Source: CAWARU01 sp963784575 (GTDB lineage Bacteria > Pseudomonadota > Gammaproteobacteria > UBA6186 > Azoamicaceae). From it: a stretch of 64,000 bases of DNA. A model generated the notes under the pieces. The model was given only the letters and a program-made list of their open reading frames with translations. It had not been told where the DNA came from and searched no databases. A program made the translations under genes and the position numbers. The first letter of the stretch is position 1. Each line of letters starts with the position of its first letter. The stretch covers positions 2,914,001-2,978,000 of the forward strand of contig CAWARU010000001.1 in assembly GCA_963784575.1 (NCBI GenBank), written 5' to 3'. Shown here in pieces: positions 40,480 to 49,601 of the stretch.

Positions 40480-41223
40480 ATGTGGTGTGGTGTAGTAACC
40501 TTATTTCCGGAAATGTTTCAGGCGATCACGGAGTATGGTGTCACCAGTCGGGCTGTTGAACGAGGTCTTTTAAGCTTGAAATGCTGGGATCCGCGGGATT
40601 TTACCGTAGATCGGCATAAAACGGTGGATGACAGGCCTTATGGCGGCGGGCCGGGCATGGTGATGGGTGTGTACCCTTTACGCCATGCGATTAAGGCAGC
40701 GCGAGAAGCGGCAGAACAAGTGAAAAAACCGCGAGTGATTTATGTCTCTCCGCAAGGACGTAGAATAGATCAGGAAATGCTGCAGGAAATTGTGCAGCAA
40801 AATGCGCCGCTTATTTTTATTGCTGGCCGTTACGAAGGCATTGACGAACGGTTAATTGAACTTGAATGTGATGAAGAATGGTCCATTGGAGACTATGTCT
40901 TAAGCGGTGGAGAGTTGGCCGTGATGGTCATCATTGATGCACTCACCCGATTGATACCCGGTGTGCTTGGACACGAAGATTCAGCCAGAGAAGATTCATT
41001 TTCGAAAGGCTTGCTCGATTGTCCGCACTATACCAGGCCTGAGGTGGTAGACGGTTTAAGAGTGCCAGAGGTTTTGTTGAGCGGCGATCATGCAAGTATC
41101 GCACGTTGGCGTTTGAAACAGAGTTTGGGCCGAACTTGGCAAAGGCGGCCGGAATTGATAAAGAAGCTTGATTTAGATAAAGAAAGTCAGGCATTGTTGC
41201 AGGAATTTATAGAGGGCTTGTAG
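40480..41223 (+). CDS. trmD: tRNA (guanine-37-N1)-methyltransferase
   Basis: Methylates G37 of tRNAs reading CNN codons and prevents frameshifting. 247 residues, normal. SPOUT knot motifs GRYEGIDERLIELECDEEWSIGDYVLSGGELA and early VVTLFPEMFQAITEYGVTSRAVERG and RPYGGGPGMVMG are intact. The ATG has no strong ribosome site, but the close spacing after rimM suggests coupled translation. Confidence 0.96.
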   Translation: MWCGVVTLFPEMFQAITEYGVTSRAVERGLLSLKCWDPRDFTVDRHKTVDDRPYGGGPGMVMGVYPLRHAIKAAREAAEQVKKPRVIYVSPQGRRIDQEMLQEIVQQNAPLIFIAGRYEGIDERLIELECDEEWSIGDYVLSGGELAVMVIIDALTRLIPGVLGHEDSAREDSFSKGLLDCPHYTRPEVVDGLRVPEVLLSGDHASIARWRLKQSLGRTWQRRPELIKKLDLDKESQALLQEFIEGL

Positions 41224-41316
41224 CTAATGTCTAATTGTTTAGTTACAGGTTCTAATTGGTTTTGGCAGGTTTTACAAGTTTAGGTTTTAAAAAAGTTTTA
41301 AAAAGGAGAAGGTGTC

Positions 41317-41748
41317 ATGAGTCGAATAATCCATGAAATTGAAACAGCTCAAATGAAGCAAAATCTTCCTGAGTTTCGTGTGGGCGACACTGTTGTCGTT
41401 CAAGTAGAAGTTAAGGAAGGAAATCGTACCCGAGTCCAGGCTTTTGAAGGTGTTGTGATTGCAAAGCGCAACCGAGGCTTGAATTCTTCATTCACAGTTC
41501 GCAAAATTTCCCATGGTGAAGGCGTGGAACGTGTGTTCCAATTGCACAGCCCAGTTGTGAAAGCCATAGAAGTGAAACGACGTGGTCATGTTCGCAAGGC
41601 CAAGCTTTATCATCTGCGTGGTTTGACAGGTAAAGGCGCGCGTATTCGTGAACGCTTAGATCTTTCAGGCAGCCAAGAAGCTGCTGGTGGTGCGAGCAGA
41701 GCAGCGGAAACTGAATCAGAACAGAATGATTCAGAAGCCAGCGAATAA
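41317..41748 (+). CDS. rplS: 50S ribosomal protein L19
   Basis: Lies at the 30S-50S interface. 143 residues, longer than the usual 115 because of an Ala/Glu/Ser tail after RIRERLD (SGSQEAAGGASRAAETESEQ). Core FRVGDTVVVQVEVKEGNRTRVQAFEG, AKRNRGLNSSFTVRKISHGE and GVERVFQLHSPVV is standard. AAGGAGAAGG precedes the ATG. Confidence 0.95.
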   Translation: MSRIIHEIETAQMKQNLPEFRVGDTVVVQVEVKEGNRTRVQAFEGVVIAKRNRGLNSSFTVRKISHGEGVERVFQLHSPVVKAIEVKRRGHVRKAKLYHLRGLTGKGARIRERLDLSGSQEAAGGASRAAETESEQNDSEASE

Positions 41749-41763
41749 AAATTTATAGTTTGC

Positions 41764-41811
41764 CTTGCCTTGCAAGTTGTTACGCAATTAGTCATATCAA
41801 TGCAAGGCAAG
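41764..41811. other. inverted repeat after rplS
   Basis: CTTGCCTTGCA and TGCAAGGCAAG pair perfectly over 11 bp with a 26-base loop, 15 bp past the rplS stop. No T tract. Possible processing or protein site, or end of a small element. Confidence 0.45.
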
Positions 41812-41860
41812 TTGTCATAATTTGCCATATATATACAAGATACATACAAGGAATGTAGTC

Positions 41861-42472
41861 ATGAAACACTGCATCTGCATCAGCATAATGAGACTTTTAC
41901 TAATTTCTATTGTTACTGTATGCAGTGTCTTCACTGTCTGCACTGTTCATGCAACTCCTGAAAATCCTTCAAGTCCTGAAAAACCTGCACATCATGGAAA
42001 ATCTCCAAACTTCGAAATGCCTTCAACTGCGATCTCCTATGGTCCCGCAAATCCAAAGGCAACCGTTCTGGTTTTCACCGATATCGACTGCCATTTTTGC
42101 CGTAAATTGCATCATGATATCCCACGCCTTACAGAATTAGGCATTGAGCTTCGCATGATGGCCTATCCCAGAGAAGTGGGTACCAAAGACTATAATACAT
42201 TTGTGGCTGTTTTCTGTTCTCCTAATCCAGCAGAGGCCTTGTCCAAAGCTATGGAAGGTGAGGCTTTGGAAATTAAAACCTGTCAAAATCCTGTCAAAGA
42301 GCATATGGCTTTAGGTCAAAAGCTCGGGGTCGAAGGAACACCTACTTTGATCTATCCTGATGGTAGGGGACATATTGGTTATTTACCACCAGAGAGTCTG
42401 GCGCGTGGTGCGATAAAGCATGCCATCGTAAAATCGGCAACAAATAATAATGAAACAGCAGCAGCGCAATGA
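41861..42472 (+). CDS. exported DsbC-like thiol:disulfide protein
   Basis: 203 residues. I use the ATG at 41861 because AAGGAA precedes it and translation begins with a signal peptide (MKHCICISIMRLLLISIVTV...VHA). The mature part is a thioredoxin-fold domain like the catalytic domain of DsbC: VLVFTDIDCHFCRKLHHDIPRL with a CxxC (CHFC), the cis-Pro segment LGVEGTPTLIYPDGR and the end GYLPPESLARGAI. The N-terminal dimerisation domain of DsbC is absent, only a 35-residue Pro/Ser/Lys linker being present. It might therefore act as a monomeric oxidase or reductase in the periplasm. An extra Cys pair (VFCSP, ETCQN-like IKTCQN) matches the DsbC structural disulfide. Stands after rplS on the same strand. 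Confidence 0.82.
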   Translation: MKHCICISIMRLLLISIVTVCSVFTVCTVHATPENPSSPEKPAHHGKSPNFEMPSTAISYGPANPKATVLVFTDIDCHFCRKLHHDIPRLTELGIELRMMAYPREVGTKDYNTFVAVFCSPNPAEALSKAMEGEALEIKTCQNPVKEHMALGQKLGVEGTPTLIYPDGRGHIGYLPPESLARGAIKHAIVKSATNNNETAAAQ

Positions 42473-42535
42473 CAAGCATCTCTGCAGTCCCTGTAATGAA
42501 TAGAAACTCTGTATTGAGGATAATGAGGGGATGTG

Positions 42536-43498
42536 ATGTTAATCATGGTGGCGGACCAGGACATAGAACAGAGGCGGCGACTAGCAGCCTACATTGAAAA
42601 ACTGCAACACACGCCGCAGGAGATGCTGACAGCACGCGATGTGCTCGATAAATGCCGAGAAAAATGCCCACATCTTATTTTTGTTGATAAAGAACTCTCA
42701 GGAACCCCCGGAATTGAAGTCATTCGCCAAATTCGCCAATTAGGCGGCCATGCAGTGTGGGTGCCCATTGTTTATATGGGAAAAAAGTTTCAAGAGGATG
42801 AAATCCGACAAGCCATCGAAGCTGGCAGTGATGATTATTTAGAAAAACCCATCCCAGAACTGCGAATTTTTGCAAAAATCAGTTCAGCAGCAAGACAGCA
42901 AAATTTAAAAGAAGATGTGTTCAATGTTGCGCACAGCCTTGTCGTTGCCAATCGCGCCCTAGAAAGTTTGGTGACACAAGATACCCTGACTGGCATCGGG
43001 AATTCCAACAGTTTCGATCAAGACTTAGAAAAGGCTTGGTTTCAAGCAAAAGACGCTAAAACACCGCTGACTTTGATCATGGCAAATATTGATTATTTTC
43101 AAGCCTACAATCAGGTCTATGGTGCTAATAGAGGAGATGAAGTTATCATCAAGGTTGCGGACGCTTTGAAACGTGCATTGCCAGGTAACAAAGCATCTAT
43201 TTCAAGGCTTACTGGGGATGTCTTTGCCATTTTAGTGCCAGAATGTAATCTTGAAAAAGCAAACCAAGTTGCAGAAAAATTAAGAGAAGCGATTGAGGCT
43301 TTGAATATCCCGCATATTAATTCGGGATGCAGTGATCATGTTACGATAAGTTTAGGTGTTTCCGCTGCAGAAGGTGTTTACACGACGCCATTGGAATTGA
43401 GAGAGGCAGCAGATTTTGCGTTATTTCAGGCGAAGCATCGCGGTAGGAATAGGGTATTTGCTTCGCCTTTGTTAAAAGTTGAAAAAGAAAAGACTTAG
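42536..43498 (+). CDS. response regulator with degenerate GGDEF domain
   Basis: 320 residues. ATG at 42536 follows GAGGGG. Receiver domain (1-125): acidic pair in VADQD, phospho-acceptor Asp in LIFVDKELSG and conserved Lys in YLEKPI. A helical linker leads to a diguanylate-cyclase fold from about 140: DTLTGIGNSNSFDQDL, NIDYFQAYNQVYGANRGDEVI and ISLGVSAAEGVY. The active-site loop that should read GGDEF or GGEEF is TGDVF (RLTGDVFAILV), and the metal-binding Asp in the first motif is replaced by Asn (ANIDYF). It is therefore likely not a cyclase, but a phospho-controlled binding protein or GTP sensor. No kinase gene lies nearby. Confidence 0.85.
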   Translation: MLIMVADQDIEQRRRLAAYIEKLQHTPQEMLTARDVLDKCREKCPHLIFVDKELSGTPGIEVIRQIRQLGGHAVWVPIVYMGKKFQEDEIRQAIEAGSDDYLEKPIPELRIFAKISSAARQQNLKEDVFNVAHSLVVANRALESLVTQDTLTGIGNSNSFDQDLEKAWFQAKDAKTPLTLIMANIDYFQAYNQVYGANRGDEVIIKVADALKRALPGNKASISRLTGDVFAILVPECNLEKANQVAEKLREAIEALNIPHINSGCSDHVTISLGVSAAEGVYTTPLELREAADFALFQAKHRGRNRVFASPLLKVEKEKT

Positions 43499-43518
43499 TT
43501 TGTGCGACAAGGACTCGA

Positions 43519-44175
43519 TTAATTTATCCAAACTAGAGTCCCTTCCGGCACCTGATTAAAAAGAGAAATCACATCATCCGCACTCATATGAACACAGCCC
43601 TTTGTGCTCGGAAATCCTAATTTCCATTCCATAGTGGTGCCATGAATATAAACCGCGCGTGCTAAGGTGTCGACATTTCTGCCAAGCCAATCTTTGCCCT
43701 TATTTAATCCAGGTTGCATGCCTTCAAGGCGTAAAATGCGGGTAGAAATATAATCTTTAAGATGCTGACTTTGTGGAATTTTTTTCCAAGTAGTGCCCAT
43801 GAATTGTCGATGGTTAAAGATGCCGTATTTCGGCACCCCATGGCCAATTTTTTCATTGACTCGATGCAGACCTTGAGGAGTTTGAAAAGTGTTTGCATGT
43901 TGTCCTAAGCCTTTCTTTCCTGTTGAAATAGTATATTTTTTGTGAACTTTATTATCTTTCAACACTGTCAAAATTTGTGTTTTGGCATCGACGTGAATCA
44001 TGGTTTTGGTTGGTTCTGTGCCATAATTCCGGACCAGATTTGGGAGCTCTGCTGGCGGGATTTTGGGGATCGGGGCTGCGCATCCCACGCAGGTTAAGCT
44101 TATTAATAAAGCACTGACAAGAAAGCTAGTCAAGAAACGACAGAAGCTGCGTTTTAAAAATTGATGTAATACCAC
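43519..44175 (-). CDS. L,D-transpeptidase (YkuD/ErfK family) lipoprotein
   Basis: 218 residues, starting at a GTG. The N-terminal segment LLISLTCVGCAAPIP has a lipoprotein-like end with Cys, so it is likely membrane-anchored in the periplasm. The catalytic motif is complete: VYIHGTTMEW, then STKGCVHMSADD with the nucleophile Cys and preceding His. Substrate-side segment THVDAKTQILTVLKDNKVHKK and TISTGKKGLGQHANTFQTPQG are typical. Such enzymes make 3-3 crosslinks or attach proteins to peptidoglycan. Convergent with the REC-GGDEF gene. Confidence 0.88.
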   Translation of the reverse strand: MVLHQFLKRSFCRFLTSFLVSALLISLTCVGCAAPIPKIPPAELPNLVRNYGTEPTKTMIHVDAKTQILTVLKDNKVHKKYTISTGKKGLGQHANTFQTPQGLHRVNEKIGHGVPKYGIFNHRQFMGTTWKKIPQSQHLKDYISTRILRLEGMQPGLNKGKDWLGRNVDTLARAVYIHGTTMEWKLGFPSTKGCVHMSADDVISLFNQVPEGTLVWIN

Positions 44176-44355
44176 GTTTTTCCCTTACTTATGTAAAAAA
44201 TAGATTACATTTAAAACGAAATCCAATACAACAACATTCAATATCAAACAGTGGTAGTGATAATATGGTAATCGGTTTTAAGAAATCAACTTTAATATTT
44301 GTAATTTATTTAATTAACTCATAATAATAATGACTTTACTTACGTTAAGCCTCAT

Positions 44356-44387
44356 TTGTTTATAAATCTTTTTCAGTATGGTATACT
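44356..44387 (+). promoter_or_regulatory. rpsF: promoter of rpsF operon
   Basis: TATACT at 44382-44387 preceded by TG one base before it (extended -10), with a TTGTTT 20 bases upstream as weak -35. The 303-bp gap 44176-44478 holds nothing else. The 90-base leader contains CGGAG and CGGGAAG runs that could form the S6:S18 binding structure known in this operon, but I could not fold it. Confidence 0.55.
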
Positions 44388-44478
44388 AACTCCCTTTCTC
44401 CTTGCTTCACTGCATTTCGGAGCTGTAACAAGCCTAAATTTCGGGAAGCTACATATTTAATATCCATAGGGAGTTATT

Positions 44479-44904
44479 ATGAGACATTATGAAATTGTTT
44501 TTATGGTGCATCCGGACCAAAGCGAACAGGTTCCGAGTATGCTCGAGCGCTATCGCGCTAACTTAGCCTCCAAAGGCGGCACCATTCATCGTTTAGAAGA
44601 TTGGGGTCGTCGTCAATTAGCCTATCCTATCGATAAACTCCATAAGGCGCATTACATACTCATGAATGTGGAATGCGACCAAGAAGCCTTGGCTGAGCTT
44701 ACCAATTCTTTCCGTTTTAATGATGCTGTCATACGGCACATGGTCTTACAACAGGACGAGGCAATCACAGAGCCTTCTGTTCTCATGAAAGAAAAAGACG
44801 AACGCAAAGAAGGCAAAGGCTATCGCGGCGGACGCGATCGTGGCGGCTTCGAAATGGAAGAAGAAGAAATTTTTGAAGCCGACGAAGATCAGGTCGTTGG
44901 TTAA
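44479..44904 (+). CDS. rpsF: 30S ribosomal protein S6
   Basis: 141 residues; MRHYEIVFMVHPDQSEQVPS start and QLAYPIDKLHKAHYILMNVE core. The acidic, Gly-rich C-terminal tail (RGGRDRGGFEMEEEEIFEADED) matches the long gammaproteobacterial form. AGGGAG ribosome site. Confidence 0.96.
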   Translation: MRHYEIVFMVHPDQSEQVPSMLERYRANLASKGGTIHRLEDWGRRQLAYPIDKLHKAHYILMNVECDQEALAELTNSFRFNDAVIRHMVLQQDEAITEPSVLMKEKDERKEGKGYRGGRDRGGFEMEEEEIFEADEDQVVG

Positions 44905-44926
44905 TTTATCGGAAGGAGATTAAACT

Positions 44927-45160
44927 ATGTCAGCACGTCAATTTCGTCGTAGAAAATTTTGCCGCTTCACAGCCGCAAATGTTAAACAGATCGATTATAA
45001 AGATCTGAAAGTTTTACAAAACTACATTACTGAAAGCGGTAAAATTGTTCCAAGCCGCATCACAGGCACTAAGGCACGTTATCAGCGCCAATTAGCAAAA
45101 GCAATCAAATTAGCACGCTATTTGGCATTACTGCCTTATTGCGATCAACACAGAGTTTAA
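44927..45160 (+). CDS. rpsR: 30S ribosomal protein S18
   Basis: 77 residues with RRKFCRFTAANVKQIDYKDL, LKVLQNYITESGKIVPSRIT and GTKARYQRQLAKAIKLARYL. Partner of S6. GGAAGGAG precedes the ATG. Confidence 0.96.
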   Translation: MSARQFRRRKFCRFTAANVKQIDYKDLKVLQNYITESGKIVPSRITGTKARYQRQLAKAIKLARYLALLPYCDQHRV

Positions 45161-45172
45161 AGGGGGTGCATC

Positions 45173-45622
45173 GTGGAAGTCATATTACTGGACAGAATTA
45201 CTGGAATAGGACCAATTGGCACCCAAGCGAAAGTGAAGCCAGGTTTTGCGCGTAACTATTTAATTCCAACTGGCAAAGCGTTGCCTGCTACTAAAGCAAA
45301 TATTGCACGCTTTGAATCTGCACGTGCAGAGTTAGAACGCGCAGCAGAAGAACGTCTGCAAAATTCAAAAGATCGTGCTTCAAAATTGGAAGGATTTGTT
45401 GTCATCATTCCTGCACAAGCTGGTGAAGAAGGGCGTTTGTTTGGATCGGTTGGTGCTTTGGATATTGTGCAGGCATTGTCTGATGCCGGCCATTCTATTG
45501 CTAAAAGTGAAGTTCGACTGCCAACAGGGCCTATTAGAAATGTTGGTGAGTATGAAATTGAGTTGCATTTGCAAGGTGGAGAGGTGATAGCGACTATTAA
45601 GATTAGCGTTACGCCGCAGTAA
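45173..45622 (+). CDS. rplI: 50S ribosomal protein L9
   Basis: 149 residues, starting at GTG 45173 behind AGGGGG. N-domain MEVILLDRITGIGPIGTQAKVKPGFARNYLIP, a long central helix and the C-domain GRLFGSVGALDIVQAL, GPIRNVGEYEIELHL. Normal length. Confidence 0.96.
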   Translation: MEVILLDRITGIGPIGTQAKVKPGFARNYLIPTGKALPATKANIARFESARAELERAAEERLQNSKDRASKLEGFVVIIPAQAGEEGRLFGSVGALDIVQALSDAGHSIAKSEVRLPTGPIRNVGEYEIELHLQGGEVIATIKISVTPQ

Positions 45623-45641
45623 TTTCCCTCCTCCCTCTTTA

Positions 45642-45665
45642 ACCCTCTCCCTCTTGGGGGAGGGT
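45642..45665. repeat. GC-rich hairpin element between rplI and dnaB
   Basis: ACCCTCTCCC and GGGGGAGGGT pair around TCTT. The composition (CCCTCTCCC...GGGGGAGGG) is that of dispersed palindromic elements seen in many proteobacteria and differs from the AT-rich surroundings. It ends 18 bp before the dnaB start. Confidence 0.5.
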
Positions 45666-45682
45666 GGGTGATAGGTAACTTT

Positions 45683-47092
45683 ATGTCTAACATGACAATT
45701 GAGCAGCAATACTCTCAAGGCATGACCCCCCAAGGCATCACCCTTAAAACGCCACCCCATTCGATTGAGGCAGAACAAGCAGTATTAGGCGGCTTGATGA
45801 TCGACAATCAAGCTTGGGATCATGTAGCAGATCGCCTCACCGAAAACGATTTTTACCGCCTCGATCACCGTGCCATATTTCGTACTATGGCAGATTTGGT
45901 TTTAAATTCAAAACCACTCGACATCATAACCGTTTCAGAAATATTAGAACGCAATAAAGAATTAGAAAATGTCGGCGGATTAGCCTATTTAGGCGCCCTC
46001 GCCAAAAATACCCCGAGCTCTGCTAATATCAGCGCATACGCAGATATCGTTCGTGAACGTTCTATCTTACGGCAACTCGTTGAAGCAGGAAGTGAGATTG
46101 TTGAATCCGGATTTGATCCAGGGCATAGAACCGCTGCAGAATTATTAGATACCGCCGAAAGACGAGTGTTCTCCATTGCTGAAATGGGCGGAAAAGCAGG
46201 CGGCGGTCCGCAAATTATTTCAGAAGTATTATCTCGCACCGTAGATCGCATCGATGCATTGTTCAATGCAAAATCTGCTATTACCGGTATTACTTCAGGA
46301 TATACCGATTTCGATCGCTATACTTCTGGCTTGCAACCCGCTGATTTAATTGTGGTAGCAGGCAGACCTTCCATGGGTAAAACCACTTTTGCCATGAATT
46401 TGGCCGAGCATGCGGTGATGAAGCATGACGATACTGTGTTGGTGTTTAGTATGGAAATGCCGGCAGAAGCATTGGCCATGCGTATGCTTTCTTCTTTGGG
46501 AAGAATTGAACAGCAACGCATTCGTTCCGGTCAATTAGAAGATGATGATTGGCCTAGGCTCACTTCTGCTATCAGCATGATGTCGAGCAAAAAATTATTA
46601 ATTGATGACAGCGGATCTTTAAGTCCTTTTGAAGTGCGCGCCCGAGCACGCCGTGTCGCACGCACCTACGGAAATCTTGGATTAATAGTTATCGACTACT
46701 TACAGCTGATGCGCGTACCTGGCTACAACGAACACCGTTCCGCAGAAATTGCGGAAATTTCGCGTTCCTTGAAATCCTTGGCACGCGAATTGAATGTGCC
46801 TGTGGTAGTTGCTTCCCAGCTCAATCGAAGTTTGGAACAAAGACCAGAAAAACGACCTGTGATGAGCGATTTACGGGAATCCGGCGCTATCGAGCAAGAT
46901 GCCGATTTGATTGTCTTTATATATCGCGACGAAGTGTATCATAAGGATAGCCACGACAAAGGCACAGCAGAAATTATCATCGCGAAGCAAAGAAACGGCC
47001 CGACCGGTACGGTACGATTGACATTTCTCGGGCATTATTCACGCTTTGAAAATTATTCATCTGAGCATAGAGCAATGGAGGGTGTATATTAG
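45683..47092 (+). CDS. dnaB: replicative DNA helicase DnaB
   Basis: Hexameric 5'-3' helicase. ATG at 45683 chosen (MSNMTIEQQYSQGM); the frame also opens at GTG 45668. About 469 residues. N-domain PPHSIEAEQAVLGGLMIDNQ; RecA core with Walker A GRPSMGKTTFAMNLA, VLVFSMEMPAEALAMRML, Walker B LIVIDYLQLM, and ASQLNRSLEQRPEKRPVMSDLRESGAIEQDAD. Ends with a short tail ENYSSEHRAMEGVY. Last gene of the rpsF-rpsR-rplI-dnaB run. Confidence 0.96.
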   Translation: MSNMTIEQQYSQGMTPQGITLKTPPHSIEAEQAVLGGLMIDNQAWDHVADRLTENDFYRLDHRAIFRTMADLVLNSKPLDIITVSEILERNKELENVGGLAYLGALAKNTPSSANISAYADIVRERSILRQLVEAGSEIVESGFDPGHRTAAELLDTAERRVFSIAEMGGKAGGGPQIISEVLSRTVDRIDALFNAKSAITGITSGYTDFDRYTSGLQPADLIVVAGRPSMGKTTFAMNLAEHAVMKHDDTVLVFSMEMPAEALAMRMLSSLGRIEQQRIRSGQLEDDDWPRLTSAISMMSSKKLLIDDSGSLSPFEVRARARRVARTYGNLGLIVIDYLQLMRVPGYNEHRSAEIAEISRSLKSLARELNVPVVVASQLNRSLEQRPEKRPVMSDLRESGAIEQDADLIVFIYRDEVYHKDSHDKGTAEIIIAKQRNGPTGTVRLTFLGHYSRFENYSSEHRAMEGVY

Positions 47093-47213
47093 TTCCGAGT
47101 GATTACTAGTGAAAATTTACAGTCTTTAATATGAAAATAAATTATATAACATGAATTAAGAAAATACATGAATCAATAGAATACGTGAATCAAAAAAAAA
47201 TAGGAGCAATAAG

Positions 47214-49601
47214 ATGAGTTTAGAATTACATGAAGCGGAAGCAAGCATTAAAAGTAATTTAGATATCAACGAATCTATAACTGCAGCTAAAAAAGAAGAG
47301 GATGCGAATGCCTTTATTCAATGTCCCAATTCATACAGGAGTCCGTTATATCAGGCTTTAGCCCGAAATCGATTGGATCTTGCAGAAGATCTTATTAAGA
47401 AAGGCGCCGATATCAAATCGCTGTTTTTGGAAAAGCTTGAAGATGGCGATAATATTCTGCTTCGCATGGTGCAAAGCAATAATCCTGATGTGGTTCGATT
47501 TCTGCTGCGGTTCCCAGAGTTTCAAGATCTCCTGCATAGGCCGAACAAAAATGGCATGACCGCAGCGCTTCTTATTATGAAGCAAAAACAAAAGGTGTTT
47601 ACAGAAAATTCGATCGCCATCCTAAAATTTTTGCAATATCGCGATGCTGACAACAATACAATGCTAATACAGGCAATCAAAGAGGGCAATTTTCATCAAG
47701 TAAAATTTTTGCTGGAATTATTGTCTAGTGTGGATAGGAAATTTGCTCTGGAATATTTGTTAAATGTGAATAAAGATGTCATCAGTGCAATATTTTTAGC
47801 CGCAATTAATGGACAATTAAGAATCCTTCAAATGCTGATTGAACTAGGAGTTTTCTCTGCGGAAGAGCGGGAAGAACTTTTTTCAAACCTAGTCTCAGAT
47901 AAAGATAGCGAGGGAGAAACAGCATTATATCAAATAGCCGTTGCAGGACATGCAGCAATTGTCAATTATATCATCAAAAACAGCAATTTTTCTTTGAAGC
48001 AATTGGCAGAACAGAGAGTTAGAAAGGGTGAACATCTTCTACACACAGCAATTTCTGAGAAATCACAGGAAGGTATTGACTATATTCTTGGAACTCCTGA
48101 ATTGTGTCATTTACTAAATGTGGGATCCAGCAATAAAGCGATATCTACACCTTTGTTTTATGCTATCACGATTTCAAATAGTGATCCGATTTTAATTAAG
48201 AAATTAATCAGCTCAGGCGCAAATTTTAATATAAAACGCAAAGACTTTTATTATAGACCTTTCGAGGGCATTGGTAGTTCGCTAATTGACTCACTATTTA
48301 AAGCCTTCACAGACTATAGACATGAGGTAGGAGTTTTGAGTGAAACGCAAGAAGAATCATATAATATTTTGCAGGCAGCCTCAGAGTTTGAATATTTGCT
48401 TAAAGAACATCCTACGCGCCTCATGGCATGGAATGATCCCGCATCAAATAGTAAAGAAACTCATCTGGAAGTTTTGTTGAAGCGAGGTGCTTCGGTAAAT
48501 CAAAGAGATGCGGATGGAAATACGCCCCTGCATTTGGCAGCAGAAGCAATGCATACAGGCGTATTTTACGAAATCATGGAACGCGGGGCGCATTATGAGG
48601 CAAGGAATAATAAAGGCCAGACAGCTTTAGACATCGCAAGATCGGTTCCTGGCGAACAGGTTCGTTTTGGTTTTGATAAAAGTCGTGGCTTTGATAAAAA
48701 CCATAAGTTATCGATGATATATTTTTTCTATGCCAAACGATTAATGATTAAAAAAGATTACGAGCAAGCTGCGGAATTTATTATGCTAGGATTATTGGAA
48801 TGCAGAGTTACGGAGGACCCTGCAGCTCAATATCTAAACTTTGCAAAACTCATCAAAGAAGATGGTGTTCTTCTGAGTATGTTCAAGATGGAAGTAGTTA
48901 TTACCTTATTGAAAAAAATCCCTAAAGATCTTCATATGAATTCTCCATACGCAGAGGCTCAATTGGAATTGGCAAAAATCTACTTTATGGCATACAAACC
49001 AGTTCATGTTCAAGATGCTCTAGATTCTGATCAAGAATTATTAGCTGATTTAGAATCAGAAGACGCAGCATTTTTAGAACCAACAGTAGCAAGCAATGCA
49101 GAGGGAGAAGCAGAAACATCTTCGAAGCAAGCAGACCAAAAAAAAGCAGTCGAAGATTATATTATGCTGGGTTTGCCGTCGATTGAAGTGCAGGATTCAT
49201 CGAAGCCTGGTGCTGCAAAAGAAAATACTGAATTGAAAAAGAAATTCCAAGAATTTGTTGCGACAGATGAAGATTTTTCAAAGCCCGAAACGTTCCTCAA
49301 AAAAGCATTTTTTCATATACTTGAAGCAAAGGATTGCGAAGAAACAATAGTGCTTCGGAAAGAAATTATGGGAGCAGTTTTGGGGCTTGGTATGAGAGAA
49401 AATGCCATTGACTTGTTAAACCCCGCAGATGCTTGGATATTTTTAGAAGGTAGCAAAGAAAAAGCATTACAACTTAAAGCGAAAGACTCGAAACTCGAGG
49501 CGCAAAGTGTGAAATTGGAAGAGCAGCAAAAGAGAATAGCAAGCCTAGTGGCGGAAGTAGAGGTCTCCAGAAATTGCGAAAAGAAGAATCCAGTGCGTTA
49601 A
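47214..49601 (+). CDS. ankyrin-repeat protein A of tandem family, probable 3' frameshift
   Basis: 795 residues as read. Ankyrin-like units: about 45-105 (SPLYQALARNRLDLAEDLIKKG), 143-170 (NNTMLIQAIKEGNFHQVKFLL), 232-270 (GETALYQIAVAGHAAIVNYI), 310-340, and 430-482 (DADGNTPLHLAAEAMHTGVF; NNKGQTALDIARS). A helical middle (about 500-620; YFFYAKRLMIKKDYEQAAEF) and a C-terminal block (about 679-744; FLKKAFFHILEAKDCEETIV, GAVLGLGMRENAIDLLNP) are shared with the two genes downstream. A coiled coil follows and is cut by a stop at 49601. A different frame continues the coiled coil as LQKLRKEESSALMKDAEPL up to SPVKKRRQSSSL (stop at 49774), so a one-base indel near 49565-49573 is likely. No signal peptide. 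Putative effector by family resemblance only. Confidence 0.82.
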   Translation: MSLELHEAEASIKSNLDINESITAAKKEEDANAFIQCPNSYRSPLYQALARNRLDLAEDLIKKGADIKSLFLEKLEDGDNILLRMVQSNNPDVVRFLLRFPEFQDLLHRPNKNGMTAALLIMKQKQKVFTENSIAILKFLQYRDADNNTMLIQAIKEGNFHQVKFLLELLSSVDRKFALEYLLNVNKDVISAIFLAAINGQLRILQMLIELGVFSAEEREELFSNLVSDKDSEGETALYQIAVAGHAAIVNYIIKNSNFSLKQLAEQRVRKGEHLLHTAISEKSQEGIDYILGTPELCHLLNVGSSNKAISTPLFYAITISNSDPILIKKLISSGANFNIKRKDFYYRPFEGIGSSLIDSLFKAFTDYRHEVGVLSETQEESYNILQAASEFEYLLKEHPTRLMAWNDPASNSKETHLEVLLKRGASVNQRDADGNTPLHLAAEAMHTGVFYEIMERGAHYEARNNKGQTALDIARSVPGEQVRFGFDKSRGFDKNHKLSMIYFFYAKRLMIKKDYEQAAEFIMLGLLECRVTEDPAAQYLNFAKLIKEDGVLLSMFKMEVVITLLKKIPKDLHMNSPYAEAQLELAKIYFMAYKPVHVQDALDSDQELLADLESEDAAFLEPTVASNAEGEAETSSKQADQKKAVEDYIMLGLPSIEVQDSSKPGAAKENTELKKKFQEFVATDEDFSKPETFLKKAFFHILEAKDCEETIVLRKEIMGAVLGLGMRENAIDLLNPADAWIFLEGSKEKALQLKAKDSKLEAQSVKLEEQQKRIASLVAEVEVSRNCEKKNPVR

